The notes beneath the pieces are model-generated. The model was not told the DNA's origin. It did no database searches and saw nothing but the letters and a program-made list of their open reading frames with translations. Below, piece by piece: positions 34,255 to 45,163 of a stretch of DNA of 64,000 nucleotides. Within the stretch, counting starts at the first letter, position 1. Each line of letters starts with the position of its first letter. Made by a program: the position numbers and the translations under genes. The stretch comes from Candidula unifasciata (taxonomy: Eukaryota > Mollusca > Gastropoda > Stylommatophora > Geomitridae): positions 1,657,677-1,721,676 of the forward strand of contig CAJHNH020004557.1 of NCBI GenBank assembly GCA_905116865.2, in the 5' to 3' direction.

Positions 34255-34990
34255 AGAGCATGCATCTTCCCTGAAAAACCTGCACAAGGTAGGAAAGCTT
34301 GTGAGATACCTGCACAAGATGGGAGAGCTTGCGAGATACCTACACAAGGTAGAAGAGCTTGCGAGACACTTGCACAAGATGCAAGAGCTTGCGAGATACC
34401 TGCACAAGGTGCAAGAGCTTGCGAGATACCTGCACAAGGTGCGAGAGCATGCGAGATACCTGCACAAGGTGTGAGAGATTGTGAAATATCTGCACAAGGT
34501 AGGAGAGCTTGCTAGATATCTGCACAAGGTAGGAGAGCTTGCGAGATATCAGCACAAGGTGTGAGAGCTTGCTAGATATCTGCACAAGGTAGGAGAGCTT
34601 GCGAGATACCTGCACAAGGTGTGAGAGATTGTGAAATATCTGCACAAGGTAGGAGAGCTTGCGAGATATCAGCACAAGGTGTGAGAGCTTGCTAGATACC
34701 TGCACAAGGTAGGAGAGCTTGCGAGACACTTGCACAAGGTGCGAGAGCTCGCAAGATACCTGCACAAAGTAGGAGAGCTTGGGAGATACCTGCACAAGGT
34801 GCGAGAGTTTGCGAGATACCTGCACAAGGTGCGAGAGCTTGCGAGATACCTGCACAAGGTGTGAGAGCTTGCGAGATGCCTGCACAAGGTGCGAGAGCTT
34901 GCAAGATACATGCAAAAGGTAGGAAAGCTTGCGAGATACCTGAACAAGGTATGAGAGCTTGCAAGATACCTGCACATGGTAGGAAAGCTA
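34255..34990. repeat. Minisatellite, 30-bp unit, in LIN28 intron
   Basis: Unit GAGATACCTGCACAAGGTGC plus GAGAGCTTGC, about 24 copies. The period is divisible by three, so long frames stay open on both strands (up to 211 codons on minus), with no start context or conserved substitutions to suggest a protein. Confidence 0.95.
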
Positions 34991-35037
34991 ATCCTCACAA
35001 GCATGTCATAGGAGGCAACTAATTATGGGTGTTTTCT

Positions 35038-35205
35038 TTGAAGTCAGAGTGCATCTGCCTGAAAGGTGAGGAACCAACAGTCTGCATAAAAATAAGCCAG
35101 ATCTGAATAAAAAACTCAAGATCTGGAACAAAAGTATAAAGTGGATGAACAACCAGAACCTGCCACAGAGATTCAGAGCCAGTGAACAATAAGAAAAAGA
35201 AAATA
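35038..35205 (+). mobile_element. SINE family B, 3' part
   Basis: GAAGTCAGAGTGCATCTGCC, GGAACCAACAGTCTGCAT, then AACCAGAACCTGCC and GTGAACAATAAGAAAAAG. It lies between two minisatellites of the LIN28 intron. Confidence 0.75.
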
Positions 35206-35469
35206 TAAAATAGCAAGGTCTGAGATCTTTAGAGAAATACAATGATCGCCTCTGGCATTAAGTAAGTTATTTGGTGATTATTCCAGCTTTGAATCAATGA
35301 ACAGGATATCATTCCTGTGGGTATTTTAATTAAAACATCAAATGCTTTCATAAAGCACTCACTGATTGTTGATGTAGATACATGTTGGAAGCATTAACAC
35401 TGATACAAAAATCTAATTTCGATATAATCTCATCCGTTATTAAAATATTTGTCACACTTTATCATAATC

Positions 35470-36600
35470 TAAACAAATATTAACACACTTGTCCAATCTT
35501 AACCAATACTGAGACACGTGTCCCATCTTAACCAATACTGAGACATGTGTCCCATCTTAACTAATACTGAGACATGTGTCCCATCTTAACTAATACTGAG
35601 ACATGTGTCCCATCTTAACCAATACTGAGACACTTGTCCCATCTTAACCAATACTGAGACATGTGTCCCATCTTAACCAATACTGAGATACTTGTCCTAT
35701 CTTAACCAATACTGAGACACTTGTCCTATCTTAACCAATACTGAGACACCTGTCCAATCTTAACCAGTACTGGGACATGTGTCCCATCTTAACCAGTACT
35801 GAGACATGTGTCCCATCTTAACCAATATTGAGAAACTTGTCCCATCTTAACCGATGCTGAGGCACTTGTCTCATCTTAACCAATACTTAGATACGTGTCG
35901 TATCTTAACCAATACTGAGACACGTGTACTGTCTTAACCAATATTTTGATACGTGTTTCAACTTAACCAATACTGGGACATGTGTCCCATCTTAACCAAT
36001 ACTGAGACAAGTGTCCCATCTTAACCAATACTTAGATATGTGTCCTAACTTAACTAATACTAAGACACTTGTCCTACTTAATCAATACAGAGACACTTGT
36101 CCTATCTTAACCAATACTGAGACACCCGCCCTATCTTAACCAATACTGAGACACCTGTCCTATCTTAACCAATACTGAGACACTTGTCCCATCTTAACCA
36201 ATACTGAGACATTTGTCCTTTCTTAACCAATACTGAGACGCTTGTCCAATCTTGACCAATACTGAGACATTTGTCCTATCTTAACCAATACTGAGATGCT
36301 TGTCCAATCTTAACCAATACTGAGACACTTGTCCCATCCTTACCAATACTGAGACACCTGTCCCATCCTTACCAATACTGAGACACTTGTCCCATCCTTA
36401 CCAATACTGAGACACTTGTCCCATCCTTACCAATACTGAGACACCTGTCCCATCCTTACCAATACTGAGACACTTGTCCCATCCTTACCAATACTGAGAC
36501 ATTTGTCCCATCTTTACCAATACTGAGACGCTTGTCCAATCCTTAACCAATACTGAGACACTTGTCCCATCCTTACCAATACTGAGAAATCTGTCTCACC
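35470..36600. repeat. Minisatellite, 29-bp unit, in LIN28 intron
   Basis: Unit ACTGAGACACTTGTCCCATC plus TTAACCAAT, about 39 copies. Left-hand units carry CTTAACCAAT; a right-hand block (36330-36600) carries CCTTACCAAT, a separately homogenised subarray. Confidence 0.95.
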
Positions 36601-36649
36601 TCAATCAATATGAAAGCTTCAGCAATACTGACCAGTATTCATATCACTG

Positions 36650-38575
36650 TAAAGAATGGCCAAAGTTGTGGTTGTGAGGTTTACCTCACCACAGAGAAAG
36701 AGCCTGATGTGTGGTTCTGAAGGGTTTCTAACTATAGAGTAGTCAGATGTGTAGTTTGTCTCACTATACAGAACAGTCAGATGTGTGGCTATGAGGTTTG
36801 TCATACTGTAGAGGATTGTCAGATGTGTGGTTGTGAGGTCTGTCATACTGTATTGAACAATCACGTGTAGTTAAAAGGTTTGTCTCACTGTAGAGAACAG
36901 TCAGATGTGTGGTTATGAGGTCTGTCTCACTGTATTGAACAATCACGTGTGGTTGTGATGTTTGTCTCACTGTAGAGAATAGTCAGATGTGTGGTTGTGA
37001 GGTTGTTTCACTGTAGAGAACAGTCAGATGTGTGGTTGTGAGGTCTGTCTCACTGTAGAGAACAGTCAGATGTGTGGTTGTGAGGTTTGTCTCACTGTAG
37101 AGAACAGTCAGATGTGTGGTTGTGAGGTCTGTCATACTGTATTGAACAATCACATGTAGTTAAAAGGTTTGTCTCCTCACTGTAGAGAACAGTCAGATGT
37201 GTGGTTGTGAGGTTTGTCTCACTGTAGAGAACAGTCAGATGTGTGGTTGTGAGGTTTGTCTCACTGCAGAGAACAGTCAGATGTGTGGTTGTGAGGTTTG
37301 TCTCACTGTAGAGAACAGTCAAATGTGTGGTTGTGAGGTCTGTCTCACTGAAGAGAACAGTCAGATGTGTGGTTGTGAGGTTTGTCAACCTGTACAAAAC
37401 GGTCAGATGTGTGGTTGTGAGGTCTGTCTCACTGTAGAGAACAGTCAGATGTGTAGTTGTGAGGTTTGTCTCACTGTAGAGAACAGTCAGATGTGTGGTT
37501 GTGAGGTCTGTTTTACTGTAGAGAACAGTCAGATGTGTGGTTGTGAGGTCTGTCTCACTGTAGAGAACAGTCAGATGTGTGGTTGTGAGGTTTGTCTCAC
37601 TGTAGAGAACAGTCAGATGTGTGGTTGTGAGGTCTGTCTCACTGAAAAGAACAGTCAGATGTGTGGTTGTGAGGTTTGTCAACCTGTACAGAACGGTCAG
37701 ATGTGTGGTTGTGAGGTCTGTCTCACTGTAGAGAACAGTCAGATGTGTGGTTGTGAGGTCTGTCTCACTGTATTGAACAATCACGTGTGGTTGTAAGGTT
37801 TGTCTCACTGTAGAGAACAGTCAGATGTGTAGTTGTGAGGTCTGTCTCACTGTAGAGAACAGTCAGATGTGTGGTTTGTGAGGTCTGTCTTACTGTAGAG
37901 AACAGTCAGATGTGTGGTTGTGAGGTTTGTCTCACTGTAGAGAACAGTCAGATGTGTGGTTTGTGAGGTTTGTCTCACTGTAGAGAACAGTGAGATGTGT
38001 GGTTGTGAGGTCTGTCTCACTGTAGAGAACAGTCAGATGTGTGGTTTTGAGGTTTGTCAACCTGTACAGAACGGTCAGATGTGTGGTTGTGAGGTCTGTC
38101 TCACTGTAGAGAACAGTCAGATGTGTGGTTGTGAGGTCTGTCTCACTGTAGAGAACAGTCAGATGTGTGGTTGTGAGGTTTGTCTCACTGTAGAGAACAG
38201 TCAGATGTGTGGTTGTGAGGTCTGTCTCACTGTAGAGAACAGTCAGATGTGTGGTTGTGAGGTTTGTCTCACTGTAGAGAACAGTCAGATGTGTGGTTGT
38301 GAGGTCTGTCTCACTGTAGAGAACAGTCAGATGTGTGGTTGTGAGGTCTGTCTCACTGTAGAGAACAGTCAAATGTGTGGTTGTGAGGTCTGTCTCACTG
38401 TAGAGAACAGATGTGTGGTTGTGAGGTCTGTCTCACTGTAGAGAACAGTCAGATGTGTGGTTGTGAGGTCTGTCCACTGTAGAGAACAGTCAGATGTGTG
38501 GTTTGTGAGGTTTGTCAACCTGTACAGGACGGTCAAATGTGTGGTTTATCTCACTGTAGTGGGAGGTAAGTGTGA
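36650..38575. repeat. Minisatellite, 42-bp unit, in LIN28 intron
   Basis: Unit AGAACAGTCAGATGTGTGGT plus TGTGAGGTCTGTCTCACTGTAG, about 45 copies. Marker variants (AACCTGTACAGAACGG; GTATTGAACAATCACGTG) recur at multiples of 42, such as 294 bp, so a higher-order structure exists. The 42-bp period leaves frames open on both strands (199 codons plus, 238 minus). The array ends about 100 bp from the splice donor at 38680. Confidence 0.95.
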
Positions 38576-38680
38576 GATGAATTTATCTCACAGTGACCAA
38601 CAGCAGCACCCCCTACCCAAACCCATAAGCCACACAAGAATTTACATACGTCTATTACATCTTTAGCAGACACCACATAC

Positions 38681-38853
38681 CTGATTTTCCTGGGTTTCTT
38701 CCGGGACATAGGTCGCCGGTCGCTTCCCTTGCACTCCTGGCCCCCGATCCCGCACACAAAGGTTGCCTCCATCCCTTGGCTGGAGGGCTTACTCTCAAAC
38801 TCCACACGTTCTCCCTCGGCCAGGCTGCGGAAGCCGCTCTTGAAAATGGTGGT
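38681..38853 (-). CDS. lin-28: LIN28 homologue, internal exon (second half of cold-shock domain)
   Basis: The 173-nt exon starts in phase 0 after an acceptor CCCCCAG and ends with AG before the donor GTATGTG; the AG joins A of the next exon to make Arg. Translation starts TTIFKSGFRSLAEGERVEFE, continues SKPSSQGMEATFVCGIGG, and closes CKGSDRRPMSRKKPRKI. GFRSLxEGExVEF ... GxES/T ... GSxRRP is specific to LIN28; Y-box proteins have a different loop here. The final basic stretch corresponds to the linker that joins the cold-shock domain to the zinc knuckles. Reading frame and GC content are clean, with no decay. The acceptor's pyrimidine tract is a C22 homopolymer. Confidence 0.95.
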
Positions 38854-38877
38854 CTGGGGGGGGGGGGGGGGGGGGGG
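38854..38877 (-). other. Splice acceptor whose pyrimidine tract is a C22 homopolymer
   Basis: Sense strand: 22 C residues then AG, directly before the exon at 38853. Homopolymers of this kind vary in length and are poor binding sites for the usual U-rich-preferring acceptor factor. Confidence 0.75.
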
Positions 38878-38899
38878 TGGGAGAAATAATTACCAGATG

Positions 38900-38975
38900 T
38901 CATACGTGTGTGTGTGTGTGTGTGTGTGTGAGCAGAAAAGGGGGGGGGGTGGGGGTGTGTGTGTGTTGGCAAATA
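38900..38975. repeat. (GT)n and G-rich tract
   Basis: A GTGT run at about 38904-38931, a G10 run and a second GT block. It lies just 5' of the LIN28 acceptor in the gene's orientation. Confidence 0.85.
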
Positions 38976-39339
38976 AATTTTACCCTTTTGCAAATGAATT
39001 CACCATTTTGCAGAAGTTTTACTACAACAATACTTTCTTGATCTTTTGCAATTTAAAAAAGAATATGCAATTCAAATTCAAATTCTCTTTCTTTGACCAC
39101 TTTCAGCTAGGTCGGTTCACATTTCTGCTCACTTTCCTTTCAGCTATATTTGTGGTGACGTTTTCTGGTCGCGATCTTATTTGATTCTGGATTGTGTTTA
39201 ATGTTGTCACTTTCTGTTTGTTGTGGTTTCCGCTCTTGCTGTTGTTTTTGTAATCTGGCTGGCCCTGTGCTGCGCTCAAGATGATTGGATGTTGGATCGA
39301 TTTATTGTGGTATTCCTTGGCTGTTTGTTGTTTCCGGTG

Positions 39340-40715
39340 AAAGTAGATTGCCTATCCTAATAAGGACCGGCGGTCGATTGACTTGGGCAGGTACTGATGG
39401 CTATACTGCTGAGGTCTGGTATTATTTGGCGATTTTCTCGTATCCTTGTTGTAAAGTACTGCTCCTACATAGGGTTTCGGTAATTTGGCCTTGGTTGTGT
39501 CGTATCTGGTATTAGTGTTTGGGGTAACGGTGTCGACCTCGTTTGACTTCAAATTTTGGCTGTCGATGTGGTTCTTCTGGTGATGACCAAAAGACATCAT
39601 CATCCTGCAGTTCTGAGTTATAGAAGTTCGGGTCCTCCATCTCCATGATGCGTTGGTTAATTTGGTCAATTGTTGCCAACGGAAACTGTTTCATCAGCGA
39701 TGCCTGAGTTTTCTTATCTGGTGTTTGATGCGGCTTTTTTTCTGGGTCTCGGCTCCCTGTATTTGCTGCCTTCTTGTTGCCTCTTTCCGTGCTTTTCTCT
39801 CTTTCTTCCATCACTCTGTTGGTTGCTTGCAGTTCCCTGTTAAGTCTGTTGTTTTCTTCGTAGCTCTTCGTAACTTTTCCTCTGTTTCAGCCAGTGCCTT
39901 CTTGATCATTGCGACTTCTTTCGCGAGAAGTTGTTGGTTATCCCGCAGATCATTGATGACCGCCTCGTCTTCCCTTGCCTTAGTTGGTTGTTCCTTTTGT
40001 GTCTGGATAGTGGCCAGTGCATTCATGATGTCCTCCTTGAATTTTGTCATCTCTGCTGTCATCCGTTTTCTGGGTGTCAAGAGTCGCCTGCATTATAGCT
40101 CTCAGGCCTGTTATTTCATCTCTGTCTTCATCTCGTTGGGTTTTGGATGCGTCTTTTTCTCGTCTCTGAGAGCTTGGATGTCACTTTTGAGTTGAGCCAC
40201 CTCGTTGCTCAATTTGGTGGTAATGGCTGCAGTTATGCCTTGGGTTGCTTCGTGTCTTCTGCGGGCCTCATGGAATGGAATCTTATCCCGTATGGCCGTG
40301 GTTGCAATTTCTCTACATTGTTGCAGATAGGGGCACCCCAGGTACCTGGTGCTGTGCTGGCCGTAGCAGTTGGCGCACTTTCTGTTCGTATTGGGTGACT
40401 TAAAGTCTGTGTCCAGCTTTGCCAGCGGGCAATTGTTGAAGGCATGGTGTTGTGAACAGTATCGGCATACTTCATGTTCGCTCACACAAGTGGCCCGGGA
40501 GTGCCATGCTTTTTGGCAACGAGAGCACTGGATCACCTGTGGCACGTATTGCTCTGGTCTTTGCATTCTTTGATCTAGGTAGACTTTATCCGGGATGTTT
40601 TCTCCTTCCGATGTTATCACCGCCACTGGCAATGGATGCCGTTTTGAGCCCAGTCTCTCTGCTTGGTTGATGTTGACATTGGAGTTTTCTTTCCTTATTT
40701 GTTGCTATGCAATGA
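39340..40715 (-). pseudogene. LINE ORF1 (CCHC gag-like) relic in LIN28 intron
   Basis: The minus strand encodes VAVITSEGENIPDKVYLDQR, then three zinc knuckles CSRCQKAWHSRATC, CRYCSQHHAFNNC and CANCYGQHSTRYLGC. This is the nucleic-acid-binding ORF1 layout of Jockey/I-type LINEs. After a frame change comes a coiled-coil-like helix (EDEAVINDLRDNQQLLAKEV, MIKKALAETEEKL). Two more frame changes lead to LMKQFPLATIDQINQRI and PKPYVGAVLYNKD. At least three frameshifts and no start make it a pseudogene. No pol follows in the same orientation, so it is not joined to the RNase H relics at 42278 or 43718. Confidence 0.85.
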
Positions 40716-41156
40716 AAGTGGTTGAAATTTAAATACTGCAGACAAGTGTGAATTTGATCTACGAAAAGCAGTTTCATACACGAGGAGAAACAGTCCGGCA
40801 GACAAACCACTGATCTATCTGCAACTTATAGCCCTTTAAATGCTGTCCCAGAACGGACCCACTGTAGAGAGGAACACAAGTTTTTAATAAACATAAAGAC
40901 AAAAATGAAAGGAGTACAGTAGAACCTCGCTTAACGAGCACCTCTCATAACGAGTAATTTGCATTACGAGCAAAACAAATTGTAAAAAAAAATCACTTGC
41001 TTAAAGAGCGACGTTTTGCATAACGAGTGTGAGGAGAGGGGGAGTTCTGAACTGTGGGCATGTTACAACAGTCTGTGTTTAGCACTCGTTCCAGTAGCAT
41101 CGTAGTGTCGCTTGTGATCACACATTTTCTCAAACACTTGTGTTACATTGTGATAT

Positions 41157-41343
41157 ATGTACATGAATCCTCCAGGCCTACAAGATGACCTCCCTGAAGA
41201 ATATAAGTTCATCGAGATCCAGTTTATGCCGCCCAACACCACTCCGTTACTCCAGCCTATGGACCAGCAAGTTATTTCTGACTTTAAGACGCTCTACACT
41301 AAAGGACTCTTCGAGCGTTGTTTTCATCTGACTGAAGGGACCA

Positions 41344-41439
<96 letters not shown>

Positions 41440-41983
41440 GATTTTTGGAAAAATCACTTCCACATTGTTGCCTGTCTCAAGATGATCGACAAGGCGGGCG
41501 ACAGGGTTACAAAGAAAGATCCTAACTTTTGCCTGGAAGAAGCTTTGGCCGGAGAGCGTTGTCGAATGTGACTTTGAAGGGTTCGAGACAGTACCTGAGG
41601 AACCTGTAGTCAACGAGATTGTGTCTTTGGTCACTATCATGGGATTGTAGGTGGATAACAGTGATATCGAAGGCTTGTGGAAGAGCACAGCCAAGAGGCT
41701 GACAACCGAAGAGCTTATGGAGTTGCATTGTGTTTCACAGCAAGATGTTTTGGAGGAAAGTTTGTCAAAAGGGGTAACAGAAAAGCAATAATCTTCTGGC
41801 GAAATAAGAGAAATGCTGAATGCATGGGAAACTGTTGCATCTTACATTGAGAAGCATCACCCTAATAAGGAAGTAGCTATGCGCGTTGCAAATTTATTTA
41901 ATGAAAATGCTGTGTCGCATTTTCGCCAAATTTTGAAGCGTCGGCAAAAACAAATGTCTGGACATCTTTCTAGTAAAAAATAA
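41157..41983 (+). pseudogene. Tigger transposase C-terminal half, split by a CT microsatellite
   Basis: Translation starts near NPPGLQDDLPEEYKFIEIQF, then MPPNTTPLLQPMDQQVISDF, the last part of the DDE catalytic core (the PPxTTxxLQPxDxxVxxxFK motif). A CT repeat (41346-41437) interrupts it. DFWKNHFHIVACLKMIDKA then resumes in another frame. Later, after a frameshift and stops, come CDFEGFETVPEEPVVNEIVS, EIREMLNAWETVASYIEKHH, and AMRVANLFNENAVSHFRQIL, ending at a TAA. Full-length Tigger transposases carry an N-terminal CENP-B-type helix-turn-helix and two earlier catalytic aspartates, which are missing. Dead copy. Confidence 0.9.
41346..41437. repeat. (CT)n microsatellite inside transposase relic
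   Basis: About 45 CT dinucleotides inserted between the residues TEGTN and DFWKNHF of the transposase, where no such tract belongs. Confidence 0.95.
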
Positions 41984-42277
41984 TTAGCTATGTATCATTA
42001 TATTTCGCCTTTTTTTTTATTGAATTCGCATTCCAGGTGGGTACGTTCCGGGGTGGAAGAACAGATGAAGATGATTCACTTTCCTTAACAATATGTAAAT
42101 AGTTTTCTTTGAATAAACATTATACATAACATTTTGTGAGTATTTTTTCGACATGGAACGCATTATCATATTTTACATTAATTTATATGAGAAAATTTTT
42201 TTCGCATAACGAGTGTTTCGCTTTACGAGTATGATTCTGGAACGAATTAATGCTCGTTTAGCGAGGCTCCACTGTAT

Positions 42278-42990
42278 TTGAAAAGGAAGAACAAAATAGT
42301 GTGCAACGTAAAACAGCGGCCCAAGGTCTACCTGATGATGAATGCCCGCTGCATCTTTGGGTTCGTGTTTACATATAGGTCAGCACAAAACGCATGCAGA
42401 AACGGAGGAGCAGGAGTGTACACTGAGAACCCTAATGACGCCAAGGGATATAGCCTAAATAGCCAGGGGAAAGCACTGTCACAACTATGATGCAGAAGTT
42501 CAAGCCATCAAGACAGAAGCTGAGCTACTTCTAAATAACGAGTTTATTTGGACACTACTTTCTGAACTAGGCAGCTGGGCCAGGTAGCTATGCAACTGAT
42601 ACCGTCCTACTGTGGAGTTCCCGGAAATGAAAGAGGAAATAAAACTAGCTAAGGGAGGTGCGACTGAAGAACCTGGCGTTCAAGATCAGCAGAAAAAGAA
42701 TATATCAACTCAATTAGAAAGCCACCAAAACTGGCACAAGAACTTTCCATTTTATGGACAGGCCACGGGGCAGAATCGACTTCGCAGCCATGTGCACAAT
42801 CGGACTGGCACCTCAGGCAACATTTTACATCCTTCAAGACTGTCCCAAATACATTTTGAGGCGAAACTTCTGGCCAAGAGAGACACTAGTGGGAACCCGA
42901 AACTTTACGGGCCGCTTGGTGAATTGCAAAAGACAGGGAAGTTCGTAGTATAGACAGCATTGCAGATATAGATAATTTATTTCAAACGAA
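42278..42990 (+). pseudogene. LINE pol RNase H and C-terminal fragment
   Basis: The plus strand shows FVFTYRSAQNACRNGGAGVY (RNase H first strand; the catalytic Asp of YTDGS is replaced), then QLIPSYCGVPGNER (the HCGVPGNERAD helix), later SIRKPPK, a decayed EHVLQDCPK counterpart and IADIDNLFQTNERRRRR, ending in GAAAGAAGAAGAAGAAG. The last block matches the minus-strand relic at 8955. Several frameshifts. It abuts the Tigger element, which probably inserted near its 5' side. Confidence 0.78.
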
Positions 42991-43204
42991 CGAAAGAAGA
43001 AGAAGAAGATCTGCAAAAGAAAATTTGGCGTGACAATCACGCGCGCACAAAGTCCTCATCTTAAATAAACATCAATAACACACAAACAATGGTTTCAACA
43101 ACAACAAAATGCCAAACTGTGAGATCAATGATTATACTAGAAGAGGAAATTGTCAACCAAAAAGTTCAAATATTTAAGGGGAATAATCATAAAAGGTAGA
43201 GCTG

Positions 43205-43450
43205 CAACAGCATAGTTGCTAGAGGTTGATCTGCCGACCTGATGGTTTAGCAGTTCAAATCTGCATCATTTTGTTTTTCGAAATCAACCGCTGCTCACAG
43301 GTCGACCCCGCCTTAAATAGGCATCAGGTAATGACCTGGGAAGTAAAGGCGACTAGACTGACTTGATTAATGTTTACCACATAAACTACCGATTGGTCTG
43401 TGTAAAATGTCTAGAGCCCGATGGATCAAATACATGAAAAGAGGCCTTTG
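43205..43450 (+). mobile_element. SINE family C, diverged
   Basis: Head with AGTTGCTAGAGG and CAGTTCAAATC (degenerate boxes), middle CCCCGCCTTAAATAGGCATC and GACCTGGGAAGTAAAGGCG, then ACTACCGATTGGTCTGTGTA. Confidence 0.65.
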
Positions 43451-43717
43451 AATTAGTGTTTGAAACAACATCAGAACGAGGCTGAGGCTGTATGACCTAG
43501 ATTTACAACAGACCAGGCCCACCAAAAGCTGCCTTTCAGAAGATGCACAAAATAACGCAAATACATATTAGCCATAATTTCTACAAGATGGGTGTAGCTT
43601 GCGGTACGATCTGTTTTTACCCTATGTTCACGCACATTCTGTTCTTTTCTTTTAGGCGATCACCAAATGTGAACTAAGGACAGATTGATTTGATTTGGTT
43701 CAAGAACCGACATAACA

Positions 43718-44440
43718 TCACTCGGGGCATTCCCATAAGCGCTCTGTCCCTATCTTCAGCAGCCAGCAAAGAGTTCCGATACTAATGGTGCCAGTAGCAT
43801 TCTGATTAAACGTCCGTTTTGCCTTTCCTCTGAGCTTCGAGCATCTGCCAGAACCTCTCGTCACTCCCCCCTGCATCCATCTCACCAGACTGTGGTGATC
43901 CATCTGCTCCTCCGAACTGTACACGCTCTCCCTCAAGGCACTAACCACGTCTGGTTTATCATGTATCAGTATTCCACCAAGTTGTGCAGACCCAGCCAGT
44001 CTGTCCGCTTGTTCATTTTCCAACACACCGGCGTTCCCCGGTAAAAATCCAGACAATACTCCTCAACCGTGTCCTCCGCAGCGAAGCATGCCACTCTGCA
44101 CGAAGCATACCTGTTCTAATCTTCCTCAGCATGCTTTCTTAGTCAGTTACAATAACGATGTGTGTGTGTTGTGTTCTCTAGCCAACGGCAAGCTGCAGTG
44201 ACCGCCTCCACCTCCATTCTTAAGCTGGATGTTGTGGTATCATATGCTAGGTTCTCCTGCACCAAACGTCGACCATAAACTTTTGCTAAGAAGCCCAAGC
44301 ACTTATTTTTGCCTCTTGACACTGAACCGTCTGTGTAAATGATCAAATCCTCTGAGCGAGCATTATCTTGAATTAACTGCTGAATATCCACCTCTGTGGC
44401 ACCTGCTGGCCGGTCTCTGCATTTCCGGCTCAGCGTGATT
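43718..44440 (-). pseudogene. LINE RNase H domain relic, sense with LIN28
   Basis: Minus-strand translation: LIIYTDGSVSRGKNKCLGFL (catalytic Asp in YTDGS), YDTTTSSLRMEVEAVTAACR (catalytic Glu in the helix), then after a frameshift GNAGVLENEQADRLAGSAQL (catalytic Asp in ExADRLA; the usual His is replaced by Asn), followed by GGILIHDKPDVVSALRES and SLVRWMQGGVTRGSGR. The order and motifs are those of the RNase H found in I/Jockey-type LINEs. RT is absent on the 5' side. Confidence 0.82.
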
Positions 44441-44454
44441 CTGACTACACAATT

Positions 44455-44580
44455 AAGGAAAGAGAGATAGACGAAGACAACAACAGAACATTCTCGACAG
44501 CCTTGTATCATGCTACAGTAGAAAGTTCTGGTTGAAGAAGAAGAGGAAAAAGAAGATGAAGACAAAGTTGAAAAAGATGA
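44455..44580 (+). pseudogene. LINE 3' end scrap preceding GAA tract
   Basis: The plus strand reads ERDRRRQQQNILDSLVSCYS, matching RDRGRQREKILDSLV of the LINE at 59070, then runs into GAAGAAGAAGAGG. The large GAA tract that follows may have grown from this element's tail. Confidence 0.5.
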
Positions 44581-44628
44581 CAAAACAGAAGAGGAGGAGG
44601 AGGAAAGAAGTGGAGGAGGAGATAGAGA

Positions 44629-44670
44629 AGTAGTAGTAGCAGTAGTAGCAGCAGTAGTAGCAGCAGCAGC

Positions 44671-44730
<60 letters not shown>
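44629..44730. repeat. (AGT/AGC)n trinucleotide repeat
   Basis: AGT triplets with AGC variants in the left part. Confidence 0.93.
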
Positions 44731-44731
<1 letters not shown>

Positions 44732-44740
44732 AAAGAAAAT

Positions 44741-45153
44741 GAAGAAGAAGAAGAAGAAGAAGAAGAAGAAGAAGAAGAAGAAGAAGAAGAAGAAGAAGAA
44801 GAAGAAGAAGAAGAAGAAGAAGAAGAAGAAGAAGAAAAAAGAAGAAAAAGAAGAAAAAGAAGAAAAGAAGAAGAAGAGAAGAAGAAGAAGAAGAAGAAGA
44901 AGAAGAAGAAGAAGAAGAAGAAGAAGAAGAAGAAGAAGAAGAAGAAGAAGAAGAAGAAGAAGAAGAAGAAGAAGAAGAAGAAGAAAAGGAAGAAGAAGAA
45001 GAAGAAGAAGAAGAAGAAGAAGAAGAAGAAGAAGAAGAAGAAGAAGAAGAAGAAGAAGAAGAAGAAGAAGAAGAAGAAGAAGAAGAAGAAGAAGAAGAAG
45101 AAGAAGAAGAAGAAGAAGAAGAAGAAGAAGAAGAAGAAGAAGAAGAAGAAGAA
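44741..45153. repeat. (GAA)n trinucleotide tract, 413 bp, in LIN28 intron next to the splice donor
   Basis: About 135 GAA triplets with a few A-rich interruptions (44835-44880, 44993). On the LIN28 sense strand it is (TTC)n, beginning about 9 nt after the donor at 45163. Long GAA/TTC tracts form triplexes; the FXN intron repeat is the known parallel, in the opposite orientation. Confidence 0.97.
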
Positions 45154-45163
45154 ACTAACTTAC

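Larger units (their letters stand above)
40917..42274 (+). mobile_element. Tigger/pogo-type DNA transposon, internally deleted
   Basis: The 1358-bp element has termini CAGTAGAACCTCGCTTAACG and CGTTTAGCGAGGCTCCACTG, inverted with three mismatches in 24. Both ends abut TA (40915-40916 and 42275-42276), the Tc1/mariner-superfamily target. The GGAACGAATTAATGCTCG end is characteristic of Tigger. The DNA-binding and first catalytic regions are deleted. Confidence 0.93.

Noticed and set aside
34219..35004. Repeat protein of 211 codons on the minus strand
   Set aside because: 30-bp minisatellite translated in several frames; no independent coding evidence.
34255..36600. CRISPR array
   Set aside because: Repeats of 29-30 bp are contiguous, with no unique spacers; eukaryotic context.
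37092..38441. Cys-rich repeat protein (MCGCEVCLTVENSQ units, plus strand) or Thr-rich repeat protein (minus strand)
   Set aside because: The period is 42 bp, so all units stay in frame. Both strands are open, variation is not synonymous-biased, and the array lies within a LIN28 intron.
39340..44440. One full-length LINE with ORF1 and RNase H inside the LIN28 intron
   Set aside because: On the minus strand RNase H lies 5' of ORF1, the reverse of LINE order, and the plus-strand RNase H relic differs; these are separate insertions.
44739..45158. Lys/Arg-rich nuclear protein of 139 codons
   Set aside because: Simple GAA/AGA repeat translation.
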